NCBI GenBank assembly: GCA_910587595.1 | Contig: CAJULQ010000005.1 | Location: 96,527 to 160,526, forward strand | Origin: an uncultured Christensenellaceae bacterium | GTDB taxonomy: Bacteria > Bacillota > Clostridia > Christensenellales > Pumilibacteraceae | DNA length: 64,000 nucleotides | Direction of reading: 5' to 3' | Shown here: piece after piece, positions 7,245 to 14,094 of the stretch | Layout: the number at the start of each line of letters is the position of its first letter | Position numbering within the stretch: the stretch's first letter is position 1 | Made by a program: the position numbers and the translations under genes | The notes under the pieces: model-generated | The model's database searches: none | Told to the model about the DNA's origin: nothing | Seen by the model: the letters and a program-made list of their open reading frames with translations, nothing else

Positions 7245-8363
7245 ATGAGCGACAATCCCATTCAGTTATATCGGGAAAGAACAGAGGGTATTTCCCGCCA
7301 AAAAGAATACCGCGTGATGGCGCTGTTAACGTTTTGCGTGGCGGTGGCGTTGCCCGTGGTGCGCCTTATTTCCTATTATCTGCCCATACGCAGCGATTTG
7401 GTTTCCGATCTGGTGTTCACGCTTTTAATGCAAGTGGGCGTTTTGATCGGTATTCCCGTGCTGTTTTATAAGTTCGCGCTCAAAAAGAACGTGCGCGGCA
7501 TGTTGGACTTTTCGGGATTCCATGCCGCCAAATGGTATAACTTGGCGTTGGCCGTGCCCATCGGGTTGTGTTGCCATATCGTGACCATCGGCGTGAGCAG
7601 TATTTGGCAGTCTATCATATCCGCGTTGGGATATTCGCACGGGTCGTCGCCCATGCCCGAAACGTTTTCGGCGGGCACCATGGTGCTCACGCTTGTTCTT
7701 ACCGGCGTGTTGCCCGGATTTTGCGAGGAATTTTTCAACCGCGGCGGACTTCTCAAAACGGTGCGCGGCAGTTATCCTTTCCATTTCGCCATCATTTTGA
7801 TGGGTTTGGAGTTCGGCCTTTTTCACCAAAACATAACGCAAGTGTTTTACACGGCGCTGTTCGGCGCGTATATGGCCTTTTTGGCGCTCAAAACAAAGAG
7901 CGTGTTTCCGTGCATGATCATTCACTTTGTGAACAATTCTTTTTCGGTGATAAACGATTACTGCGACGAATACGGCTTTATGCGGGGCGGCCTTTACCGC
8001 TTGATCAACCAAACGGCGGCCACCCGTCCCCAACTTTTGACCGTTGCGTTCTTTCTGTTTTGCGGTATCCTCGTAGGGCTTACGATCTTGTTGTTGCATC
8101 TCAATTCCGCGCGCCGCTTGGCCAAGAAAAAAGAGGTGATCGCCTCGTCGGGATACGATCACACCAATAAACGCGTGGTGCTTTTGGGCGAAGAGGACAA
8201 AGAAAAAGTGCGCGAGCTCGGCCTCGACAAAGAGGTATACGGCCACACGCTCAAAGAAGATCTCTACAAGCCCACTTTGGCCGACAACGCCTTTTTCTTG
8301 GGCGCGATCGCCGTGTGCGTGCTCACCACCGTGTTCTCGTTTATTTTCGGGTGGATCGTGTAG
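7245..8363 (+). CDS. CPBP-family intramembrane glutamic protease (second of two)
   Basis: A 372-residue paralogue of the preceding gene with the same three motifs: CEEFFNRG (E161, E162), FGLFHQNITQ and MIIHFVNNSF. It shares the C-terminal plan of a charged cytoplasmic stretch followed by a last TM helix. The gap between the genes is 15 bases with AAGGAG before the ATG. The pair probably arose by duplication and may act on different peptides or as a complex; neither has been tested here. Confidence 0.85.
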   Translation: MSDNPIQLYRERTEGISRQKEYRVMALLTFCVAVALPVVRLISYYLPIRSDLVSDLVFTLLMQVGVLIGIPVLFYKFALKKNVRGMLDFSGFHAAKWYNLALAVPIGLCCHIVTIGVSSIWQSIISALGYSHGSSPMPETFSAGTMVLTLVLTGVLPGFCEEFFNRGGLLKTVRGSYPFHFAIILMGLEFGLFHQNITQVFYTALFGAYMAFLALKTKSVFPCMIIHFVNNSFSVINDYCDEYGFMRGGLYRLINQTAATRPQLLTVAFFLFCGILVGLTILLLHLNSARRLAKKKEVIASSGYDHTNKRVVLLGEEDKEKVRELGLDKEVYGHTLKEDLYKPTLADNAFFLGAIAVCVLTTVFSFIFGWIV

Positions 8364-8364
8364 C

Positions 8365-8820
8365 ATGAAAGCGGTGGCGGTTTCTTGCGTGGGAAAACTC
8401 AAAGAAAAGTTTTTTGCCGACGCGGCGGCGGAGTATGCCAAGCGCTTGCAAAAGTTTTGCCGTTTGACGGTGGACGAGGTGCCCGACGTGGCGAGCGCCG
8501 ACGAGGTGCGCCGTGAAAGCGACGCGTTGCAAAAAACCTTTCGCGCGGGCGAATATCGCATTGTGTGCGACGTGGGCGGCGAGCTTGTGAGCAGCGAAGA
8601 ACTTTCGCGTATCATGCAAGCGGCGTTTGCGAGCGGCAAAAGCCAAGTGCGTTTTGTGGTGGGCGGCAGCGCGGGGGTGGACGACCGCGTGCGCGCCGCG
8701 GCGGACAAGCGCGTCAGTTTCGGGCGCGTTACCTATCCGCACCAATTGATGCGCGTGATATTGCTTGAACAAGTGTATCGGGCGTTCACCATTGCCGAGC
8801 ACATGCCCTATCACAAATAG
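8365..8820 (+). CDS. rlmH: 23S rRNA (pseudouridine1915-N3)-methyltransferase RlmH
   Basis: A 151-residue SPOUT methyltransferase. The knot motif FVVGGSAGVDDRV and the C-terminal signature PHQLMRVILLEQVYRAFTI, then a YH ending, are classic RlmH (YbeA). It methylates pseudouridine 1915 in helix 69 of 23S rRNA on assembled ribosomes. The length is normal. It begins one base after the second CPBP stop, implying translational coupling. Confidence 0.95.
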   Translation: MKAVAVSCVGKLKEKFFADAAAEYAKRLQKFCRLTVDEVPDVASADEVRRESDALQKTFRAGEYRIVCDVGGELVSSEELSRIMQAAFASGKSQVRFVVGGSAGVDDRVRAAADKRVSFGRVTYPHQLMRVILLEQVYRAFTIAEHMPYHK

Positions 8821-8863
8821 AGAGAACGCGCACGGACGGCCGCCGATCGCATATATTGTTACT

Positions 8864-9712
8864 ATGTATACATACGGCGAATTGTTGGACGATATAAACT
8901 ATCTTTCGCGGTGCGGCGCGGAAACGGGGTGTATCGGGGCGAGCGGTTACGGACGGCTCATTCCCTATGCGGCGTTGGGCGCGGGCGAGCATGCCGTGGT
9001 GATCACGGCGGGCATACACGCGCGCGAGCACGTTTCTTCGTTGTTTGTTGTCAAGCAGATTTATAAGCTTAGCAAAACGGAACTGCCGTGCCGCTTGTAT
9101 TTCGTGCCCATGGTTAACCCCGACGGCAACGTTTTGATCACGGAGGGCGCCGACGCCTTCGGGTTCGATAAGGCCAAATTGTTGGCGCTGAACGGCGGGA
9201 ACCCCGATTTCTCGCTGTGGAAAGCCAATGCGGCGGGCGTGGACTTGAACGTCAATTTCGATGCGAAATGGGGCGAGGGCAAGCACAATGTGCGGCAAGC
9301 GGGCGGCGAAAACTACATAGGCGCGGCGCCCTTTTCCGAGCCGGAAACGCAAGCGCTGGCGCGGTTTACGCGGTCGCTTAGCCCCGTGCTCACGCTGTCG
9401 TATCACGCCAAGGGGCGGGAGATCTACTACGATTTTCACCAACGCGGCAAGGCGAGAGAACGCGACGCCGCCGTGGCGCGCCATGCCGCCGCGTGCACCG
9501 ATTACGCGTTGATCGAGGGCACGCAAGGCAGTGCGGGCGGCTATAAGGATTGGTGCGTGGCGGCGCTGGGTATTCCCGCCTTAACGCTGGAGATAGCGTC
9601 CGACGAGCTGTCGCACCCGTTGCCCGACGACAGCATTACAAAAGATTTTGCCCGCGCGTTCGATCTGCCCGTGCGGCTGTACGCGTTTATGAAAACGCAA
9701 AACTATGTATAA
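8864..9712 (+). CDS. M14-family zinc carboxypeptidase
   Basis: A 282-residue peptidase of the M14 (carboxypeptidase A/gamma-D-Glu-meso-DAP peptidase) fold. The HxxE zinc motif is H52-A-R-E55, the third ligand is H181 in SYHAKGREIYYDF, and the likely catalytic Glu is E243 in LTLEIAS. The NPDGN segment is also conserved. There is no signal peptide, so it is probably cytoplasmic and could process muropeptides. The ATG at 8864 begins the typical MYTYGELLDDI start; a clear SD is lacking, and a longer frame from 8765 overlaps rlmH and is less likely. Confidence 0.85.
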   Translation: MYTYGELLDDINYLSRCGAETGCIGASGYGRLIPYAALGAGEHAVVITAGIHAREHVSSLFVVKQIYKLSKTELPCRLYFVPMVNPDGNVLITEGADAFGFDKAKLLALNGGNPDFSLWKANAAGVDLNVNFDAKWGEGKHNVRQAGGENYIGAAPFSEPETQALARFTRSLSPVLTLSYHAKGREIYYDFHQRGKARERDAAVARHAAACTDYALIEGTQGSAGGYKDWCVAALGIPALTLEIASDELSHPLPDDSITKDFARAFDLPVRLYAFMKTQNYV

Positions 9713-9734
9713 AACCAAAGGGAGATAAAACACC

Positions 9735-10274
9735 ATGCCCACCGATCAAAGTACGCAAACACAAACGACCGAGCAAGCGGACAAGCCGTATTCGCAAGCG
9801 CAGATCGAGCGATTCATGCGCGCGGCGCTCAAAGAGGCGGCCAAGGCGGGCGAAAAAGGCGAGGTGCCCGTGGGCGCGGTGATCGTGCAAAACGGCAAGA
9901 TCGTTGCGCGCGGCGGCAACGCGCGCGAAACGGCGCACGACCCTTGCGCGCACGCCGAGGTGGTGGCCATTCGCAAGGCGGGCAAAAAATTGGGGCGTTG
10001 GAATTTGAGCGATTGCGATTTGTTCGTAACGCTCGAACCGTGCGTGATGTGCAGCGGCGCGGTGGTGTACGCGCGTATCCGCACGGTGTACTACGGTGCC
10101 GACGATCTGCGGTTCGGCTGTTGCGGCACGGTGATGAATTTGGCGCAAGACGAGCGGCTCAACCACCGTGCCCGCGTGGTGGGCGGCGTGTTGCGCGAGG
10201 AATGCGTGCTGCCCATTCAAAACTTTTTTCGGGAGAAACGGGCGGCGGGCAAACGAAAGTTGGATCGCGCGTAA
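9735..10274 (+). CDS. tadA: tRNA-specific adenosine deaminase TadA
   Basis: A 179-residue deaminase with the zinc site HAE (H73, catalytic E75) and PCVMC (C103, C106). The segment GADDLRFGCCGTVMNL matches the TadA family rather than cytidine deaminases. It converts A34 to inosine in tRNA-Arg(ACG). The first 27 residues form a Gln/Thr-rich extension not needed for the fold. An AGGGAGA lies before the ATG. Genes of related shape include guanine deaminase, but the C-terminal FFREKR region favours TadA. Confidence 0.92.
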   Translation: MPTDQSTQTQTTEQADKPYSQAQIERFMRAALKEAAKAGEKGEVPVGAVIVQNGKIVARGGNARETAHDPCAHAEVVAIRKAGKKLGRWNLSDCDLFVTLEPCVMCSGAVVYARIRTVYYGADDLRFGCCGTVMNLAQDERLNHRARVVGGVLREECVLPIQNFFREKRAAGKRKLDRA

Positions 10275-10302
10275 AAAACGGCGTTGTGCCGATTTGCTTT
10301 GC

Positions 10303-10331
10303 TTGACAATCACCGGCAAAGCGTCTATAAT
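10303..10331 (+). promoter_or_regulatory. Strong promoter of the glmU-like/prs pair
   Basis: Consensus TTGACA (10303-10308), 17-base spacer, TATAAT (10326-10331). The ATG follows 8 bases after the -10 box, so the transcript would have almost no leader. Confidence 0.75.
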
Positions 10332-10339
10332 AAAACGGT

Positions 10340-11437
10340 ATGGAAAGTATGTTCGGGATCATTCTGAAAGTGCGCAACGAACGTTTGGGCGACACCGCCC
10401 AAACCGTTCTTTTGGGTAAGACCATGCTCGAGTGGGTAACGCTTGCTTTGGGCGAAGAAACCACGGCGGTGGCGGCGGACTACGACGCGAACGTGGAAGT
10501 GCCGGCGCAAGCCAAACACTATGCGGGCGCAAGCAAAAAATATACGGTGGTGCTCTTTTCGGACACGCCGCTCATCACCAAAAAGACGGTGATAGACGCG
10601 GTGGCGGTGGCGGAAAACGGCAACTTGAATGTGGTGAAAATGACGCGCGGGTATGTGTTCCGTACGTCGTTTTTACTGTCTTGCGAACGGCTATACACCG
10701 AGAACACCCACTATTTTTCGGAAGAGGACTTTTTAACGGCCGACACGCCGCACAATCTGGCTTTGGTCACCGACGTGATGCGCAACCGCATATTGCGGTA
10801 TCATGCCGACCGCGGCGTGCGGTTCGAAGACTTAGGCACCACGGTGGTGGAGGGCGACGTGGCCATTGCCGCGGGCGTAACGGTGGGGCCGCAGAATATC
10901 TTAAAAGGCAAAACGGTGATAAAAGAGGGCGCGCGTTTACTGTACGCCAACGTGATCGAAGACGGCATCATCGGCGAGGGCGCGGAGATCAACTCCAGCC
11001 GTATCTACCACAGCTATATCGGCGAGCGCACCACGGTGGGGCCGTATGCTTATATCCGCCCCGACAGTATCATCGGCCCCGATTGCCGCATCGGCGATTT
11101 CGTGGAGATCAAAAAAAGCATTATCGGCGCCAAGTGCAAGGTTTCGCATCTGTCATATGTGGGCGATTGCGAGATGGGCGAGGCGTGCAACATAGGGTGC
11201 GGCGTGGTGTTTGTAAACTACGACGGCAAAAACAAATTCCGTTCCAAAGTGGGCAACCGCGTGTTTGTGGGCAGTAACAGCAACATCGTTGCGCCCGTGG
11301 TGCTCGAAGACGGCGCGTTTATCGCGGCGGGCAGCACGCTCACGCAAGACGTGCCCCAAGGCGCGTTGGCCATAGCGCGGGCGCGGCAAGTCAACAAGCC
11401 CGAATGGACGGGCAACCGTTTCTGTCCCAAAGAATAA
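10340..11437 (+). CDS. glmU: GlmU-like protein: intact acetyltransferase half, degenerate uridylyltransferase half
   Basis: A 365-residue protein, against roughly 450-460 for GlmU. The C-terminal half is a left-handed beta-helix with the GlmU landmarks: YIRPDS, HLSYVGD, VNYDGKNK, a SNSNIVAPV segment and AAGSTLTQDVP. This half in GlmU acetylates glucosamine-1-phosphate. The N-terminal half is shortened and lacks the LAAGxGTRM nucleotide-binding loop; only fragments such as VVLFSDTPLI recall the sugar-nucleotide transferase fold. UTP-dependent activity is therefore doubtful. It precedes prs, as glmU does in Bacillus. A regulatory or acetyltransferase-only role is possible. Confidence 0.8.
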   Translation: MESMFGIILKVRNERLGDTAQTVLLGKTMLEWVTLALGEETTAVAADYDANVEVPAQAKHYAGASKKYTVVLFSDTPLITKKTVIDAVAVAENGNLNVVKMTRGYVFRTSFLLSCERLYTENTHYFSEEDFLTADTPHNLALVTDVMRNRILRYHADRGVRFEDLGTTVVEGDVAIAAGVTVGPQNILKGKTVIKEGARLLYANVIEDGIIGEGAEINSSRIYHSYIGERTTVGPYAYIRPDSIIGPDCRIGDFVEIKKSIIGAKCKVSHLSYVGDCEMGEACNIGCGVVFVNYDGKNKFRSKVGNRVFVGSNSNIVAPVVLEDGAFIAAGSTLTQDVPQGALAIARARQVNKPEWTGNRFCPKE

Positions 11438-11526
11438 AAAACCGAAATACCAATGGTAAAACAATGTCGGATCGCATGCGGTTTTAACGGCAAGCGGGCG
11501 CATATAAAAAAGGAGTACATACAATC

Positions 11527-12489
11527 ATGATCGCACACGGAAACAAAATCAAGCTGTTCTCGGGCAACGGCAGCAGAAAACTTGCGCAAGCCATTGCCGA
11601 TAAGCTCAAAATGCAGTTGGCCGACGCGGAAGTAGGCACGTTCAGCGACGGCGAATGCTCGGTGCATATCGGCGAAACGGTGCGCGGTTGCGATGTGTTC
11701 GTTATCCAGTCTACGGCTTTTCCCGTGAACGACAACCTCATGGAATTGCTCGTGATGATCGACGCGTTGCGTCGTGCCAGCGCGGGACGTATCACGGCGG
11801 TGATCCCGTATTTCGGATACGCGCGGCAAGACCGTAAAGCGCGCGCGCGCGATCCCATCACGGCCAAGTTGGTGGCCGACCTTCTCACCAGCGCGGGCGC
11901 CGATCGCGTGCTCACCATGGACTTGCACGCGCCCCAGATCCAAGGCTTTTTCGATATCCCCGTGGATCATCTGTTGGGCATTCCCGTGCTCACCAAAGCG
12001 CTGTTAAAACAAGATTTTATGAAAGCGAAAGAAGAGATGATCGTGGTGTCGCCCGACGTGGGCAGCGTGGGCAGAGCGCGGCAAATGGCGCAAAAGCTCA
12101 ACCTCAATCTTGCCATTGTGGACAAGCGTAGACCCAAAGCCAATGTCATGGAAGTCATGAATATCGTGGGCGACGTGCGCGGCAAAAAATGCTTGTTGGT
12201 AGACGATATGATCGACACCGCCGGCACGATCACGCAAGGCGCCAAAGCGCTTATCGAAGTGGGCGGCGCCACCGAAGTGTATGCTTGCTGTACGCATGCC
12301 GTGCTCTCCGGCCCCGCCATGGAACGTTTGGAAAATTCGGTGATCGAAGAACTGTTTGTGCTCGACACCATCGAGTTGCCGCCCGAAAAACGCATCGGCA
12401 AAATTAAAGAAGTTACCGTGGCGTCGGTTTTTGCCGAAGCGATCGAATCCATTTACGCCGATCTGCCCGTCAGCCGTCTGTACGAATAA
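11527..12489 (+). CDS. prs: Ribose-phosphate pyrophosphokinase (PRPP synthetase)
   Basis: A 320-residue class I PRPP synthetase of full length. It shows KLFSGNGSRKLA at the start, the flexible loop YARQDRKARARDPITAKL, the metal-binding DLHAPQIQGFF and the PRPP loop VDDMIDTAGT (225-234). It makes PRPP from ribose-5-phosphate and ATP for nucleotide, His and Trp synthesis. An AAGGAG precedes the ATG at a long spacing. Its position behind a GlmU homologue is a conserved Bacillota arrangement. Confidence 0.96.
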   Translation: MIAHGNKIKLFSGNGSRKLAQAIADKLKMQLADAEVGTFSDGECSVHIGETVRGCDVFVIQSTAFPVNDNLMELLVMIDALRRASAGRITAVIPYFGYARQDRKARARDPITAKLVADLLTSAGADRVLTMDLHAPQIQGFFDIPVDHLLGIPVLTKALLKQDFMKAKEEMIVVSPDVGSVGRARQMAQKLNLNLAIVDKRRPKANVMEVMNIVGDVRGKKCLLVDDMIDTAGTITQGAKALIEVGGATEVYACCTHAVLSGPAMERLENSVIEELFVLDTIELPPEKRIGKIKEVTVASVFAEAIESIYADLPVSRLYE

Positions 12490-12552
12490 AAAACATAACA
12501 AAAAGGGAGAGCATGCTTGCCCATAGGCAATCAAAGTAGCTGTAATGATAAT

Positions 12553-12585
12553 GGAAAAAGACGTAAAATGTTTACGTCTTTTTTC
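12553..12585. terminator. Intrinsic terminator after prs
   Basis: AAAAAGACGTAAA and TTTACGTCTTTTT form a perfect stem around the loop ATG. The symmetric A/T flanks let it act for prs and for the convergent minus-strand HTH gene. Confidence 0.85.
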
Positions 12586-12598
12586 TTTAAGTAACACT

Positions 12599-12802
12599 CT
12601 AATTATTGCCGAACATTTGATGCACTTCAATTTTTATCACTTTTGCGATCTTAAAAAGAGCAGTTATTCTATAGTTTTTATTATTCATTACTTTTTCTAA
12701 TGTATGGGTACTTATGCCACACAATTTGCAAAATTTTGTTTTTGTAATTTTGTTTGTTCTTAAATATTTTTCGACTACTTCTTTCTTGAATTCAATTTTC
12801 AT
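12599..12802 (-). CDS. Small XRE-type helix-turn-helix protein
   Basis: A 67-residue AT-rich gene. The central segment TKTKFCKLCGISTHTLEKVM (about 20-39) is a plausible HTH. It is followed by RITALFKIAKVIKIEVHQMF, the usual tail of Cro/C1 helices ending in a vxxxxLF-like motif. The product is probably a compact DNA-binding repressor. It is transcribed away from another HTH gene, and its promoter holds a palindrome in the spacer. Base composition differs sharply from prs, suggesting a mobile or foreign origin. Confidence 0.7.
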   Translation of the reverse strand: MKIEFKKEVVEKYLRTNKITKTKFCKLCGISTHTLEKVMNNKNYRITALFKIAKVIKIEVHQMFGNN

Positions 12803-12808
12803 AATATG

Positions 12809-12875
12809 TCCCTCTTTGGGATAATTATATCATCCCTAATTAGGGATTGTCAAGCATTTATCCCTATATTGGGAT
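12809..12875. promoter_or_regulatory. Three-operator divergent control region
   Basis: Three inverted repeats of the type TCCC-N5/6-GGGA lie at 12809-12821, 12832-12847 and 12860-12875. The minus-strand promoter is TTGACA (12853-12848), 18-base spacer, TATAAT (12829-12824). The middle palindrome fills its spacer, the left one covers its start site, and the right one abuts the TATAAT (12875-12880) of the plus-strand gene. The arrangement resembles a repressor/Cro switch. Confidence 0.75.
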
Positions 12876-12900
12876 ATAATATTTATGACAAGAGGATATT

Positions 12901-13104
12901 ATGGAAAAATTTTCGGAAAGATTAAAAGAGTTAAGGCAAGAAAAGGGACTGTCCATCCAGAAACTTGCTAAAGAAGTGAAAATAAGCTCGTCGTCACTTT
13001 GTCGCTGGGAAAATTGCCAAGCGGATGTAAAAGGTTCGCAACTCGTTATACTTGCCGGATATTTCGGTGTTACTATCGATTATTTAATGGGTTTGGAAGA
13101 GTAA
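12901..13104 (+). CDS. XRE-family HTH transcriptional regulator
   Basis: A 67-residue Cro/C1-type protein: FSERLKELRQEKGLSIQKLAKEVKISSSSLCRWE, then ILAGYFGVTIDYLMGLEE, the standard XRE domain with its YLMG ending. It is essentially the DNA-binding domain alone. It diverges from the preceding HTH gene, and both probably read the TCCC/GGGA operators between them. An AGAGGATATT sequence precedes the ATG. No phage or toxin partner is next to it. Confidence 0.85.
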   Translation: MEKFSERLKELRQEKGLSIQKLAKEVKISSSSLCRWENCQADVKGSQLVILAGYFGVTIDYLMGLEE

Positions 13105-13160
13105 GAATTTGTGTTTTTGGCATGGGAAAAGGGGACGGCGAATGCATGGCGCCGTGTTTG

Positions 13161-13376
13161 TCAATGGAAATCGAATAGATCGTTGGGCGTGATATCCAAA
13201 CGCTTGCACAAAAATTCCATCTTATCGTAATCCAATTGTACTTTTCCCGTTTTGTATTCGCTGTAGTCGGATTGGTGCTTGTGCATTTCTTGGGCGATCT
13301 TCTCTTGTGTGATACCTTTGGCCTTGCGAGCGGCGGCCAGATTTTTTCCTATGCGTTGCGCTAATGTCGGTTCCAT
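13161..13376 (-). CDS. XRE-family HTH transcriptional regulator (third)
   Basis: A 71-residue single-domain XRE protein. The HTH is ARKAKGITQEKIAQEMHKHQSDYSEYKTG, and the end is the familiar LCKRLDITPNDLFDF. Two large inverted repeats with CCTATAA half-sites sit directly upstream and overlap its own promoter, suggesting autoregulation. The minus-strand TATAAT at 13388-13383 leaves only six bases before ATG and there is no clear SD, so the message may be leaderless. Confidence 0.82.
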   Translation of the reverse strand: MEPTLAQRIGKNLAAARKAKGITQEKIAQEMHKHQSDYSEYKTGKVQLDYDKMEFLCKRLDITPNDLFDFH

Positions 13377-13379
13377 ACG

Positions 13380-13435
13380 CTAATTATAGGAGAAACACCT
13401 ATAATTAGCTTGATTTATAGGATTTTTCCTATAAA
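13380..13435. promoter_or_regulatory. Paired inverted repeats (putative XRE operator)
   Basis: First repeat: 11-bp arms CTAATTATAGG / CCTATAATTAG (13380-13390 and 13398-13408). Second repeat: 8-bp arms TTTATAGG / CCTATAAA (13414-13421 and 13428-13435). The four CCTATAA half-sites point to cooperative dimers. The first arm contains the -10 box of the 13161-13376 gene. Confidence 0.7.
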
Positions 13436-13490
13436 ATTAAACTACAAGTGGTTGTCGGCGCAAAGCAACGCGCGGTAAAGGTAAATATGC

Positions 13491-13531
13491 AAAAAAGCGA
13501 TCCGTACCCAAAGCATACGGATCGCTTTTTG
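13491..13531. terminator. Bidirectional intrinsic terminator
   Basis: AAAAAGCGATCCGTA and TACGGATCGCTTTTT pair perfectly around a nine-base loop. It ends spoIIID transcription on the minus strand and insulates the HTH patch from the plus side. Confidence 0.85.
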
Positions 13532-13535
13532 CCGT

Positions 13536-13796
13536 TTATTTTTTTTCTCTGCTGTGGGCGTATTTCTCTTTGGTGGCGTTGCCGCCGCGCAAGTGTCGTT
13601 CGCTCAGGTTTTTGTCGAGGATCTCTTTGACCCGTTCGTACAGCTGTGCATCCACGTCGCGCAGTCGCTCGGTAACGTCTTTGTGCACGGTACTTTTGCT
13701 CACACCGAATTTTTCGCCGGCGCCGCGCACGGTGTCGCCCGTTGCCGCGATGTGTTCGGCAAGCGTCCGCGCGCGCGTTTGAATATAAGTTTTCAT
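13536..13796 (-). CDS. spoIIID: Stage III sporulation transcriptional regulator SpoIIID
   Basis: An 86-residue DNA-binding protein. The HTH segment FGVSKSTVHKDVTERL (about 30-45) and the downstream VKEILDKNLSERHLRGGNATKEKY are near-identical in pattern to SpoIIID. In sporulating Bacillota it works in the mother cell with sigma-E to switch late gene expression. Its presence is the best sign that this organism sporulates. GAGGTAG precedes the ATG. It is flanked by an AT-rich regulator patch and the divergent poly-G promoter region. Confidence 0.95.
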   Translation of the reverse strand: MKTYIQTRARTLAEHIAATGDTVRGAGEKFGVSKSTVHKDVTERLRDVDAQLYERVKEILDKNLSERHLRGGNATKEKYAHSREKK

Positions 13797-13933
13797 TGCG
13801 CTACCTCTTTTAACGTCGTACTAAAAAGATATGCGCAAATTCGACACGATATGACAAAAAACGTGGCCAAAGAATACGATACGGCATACTGCGAGAAATA
13901 CGGAAAATTATGTATATTTTTTCCGCAATTCGC

Positions 13934-13961
13934 TTGACGAAAGTCGGGGGGGGGTTATAAT
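13934..13961 (+). promoter_or_regulatory. Promoter with nine-G tract in its spacer
   Basis: TTGACG (13934-13939), a 16-base spacer containing nine consecutive G (13946-13954), and TATAAT (13956-13961). A homopolymer in this position can change spacer length by slippage. The leader of about 125 nt downstream has an ATTCGCC/GGCGAAT stem (13982-14009) and a 13-codon frame (14014-14055) of doubtful significance. Confidence 0.7.
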
Positions 13962-14094
13962 GTTAGCGTACTTAAAATTACATTCGCCTTGTGCGAATAA
14001 GGGGCGAATACCAATGAAAACAAAACGATCGAGCCGAACGCGTATCTTGCCGTAAAACGAGGTGGGCGTTTTTTTGTATAAGGAGGTCGAGCGC

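Noticed and set aside
12599..13435. Prophage or toxin-antitoxin island
   Set aside because: Only small HTH genes and operators are present; no integrase, toxin, structural gene or attachment repeat was seen.
14014..14055. A 13-codon frame in the leader of the SPFH gene with a purine-rich sequence ahead
   Set aside because: Too short, basic and without a clear hairpin switch; noted only within the promoter entry.
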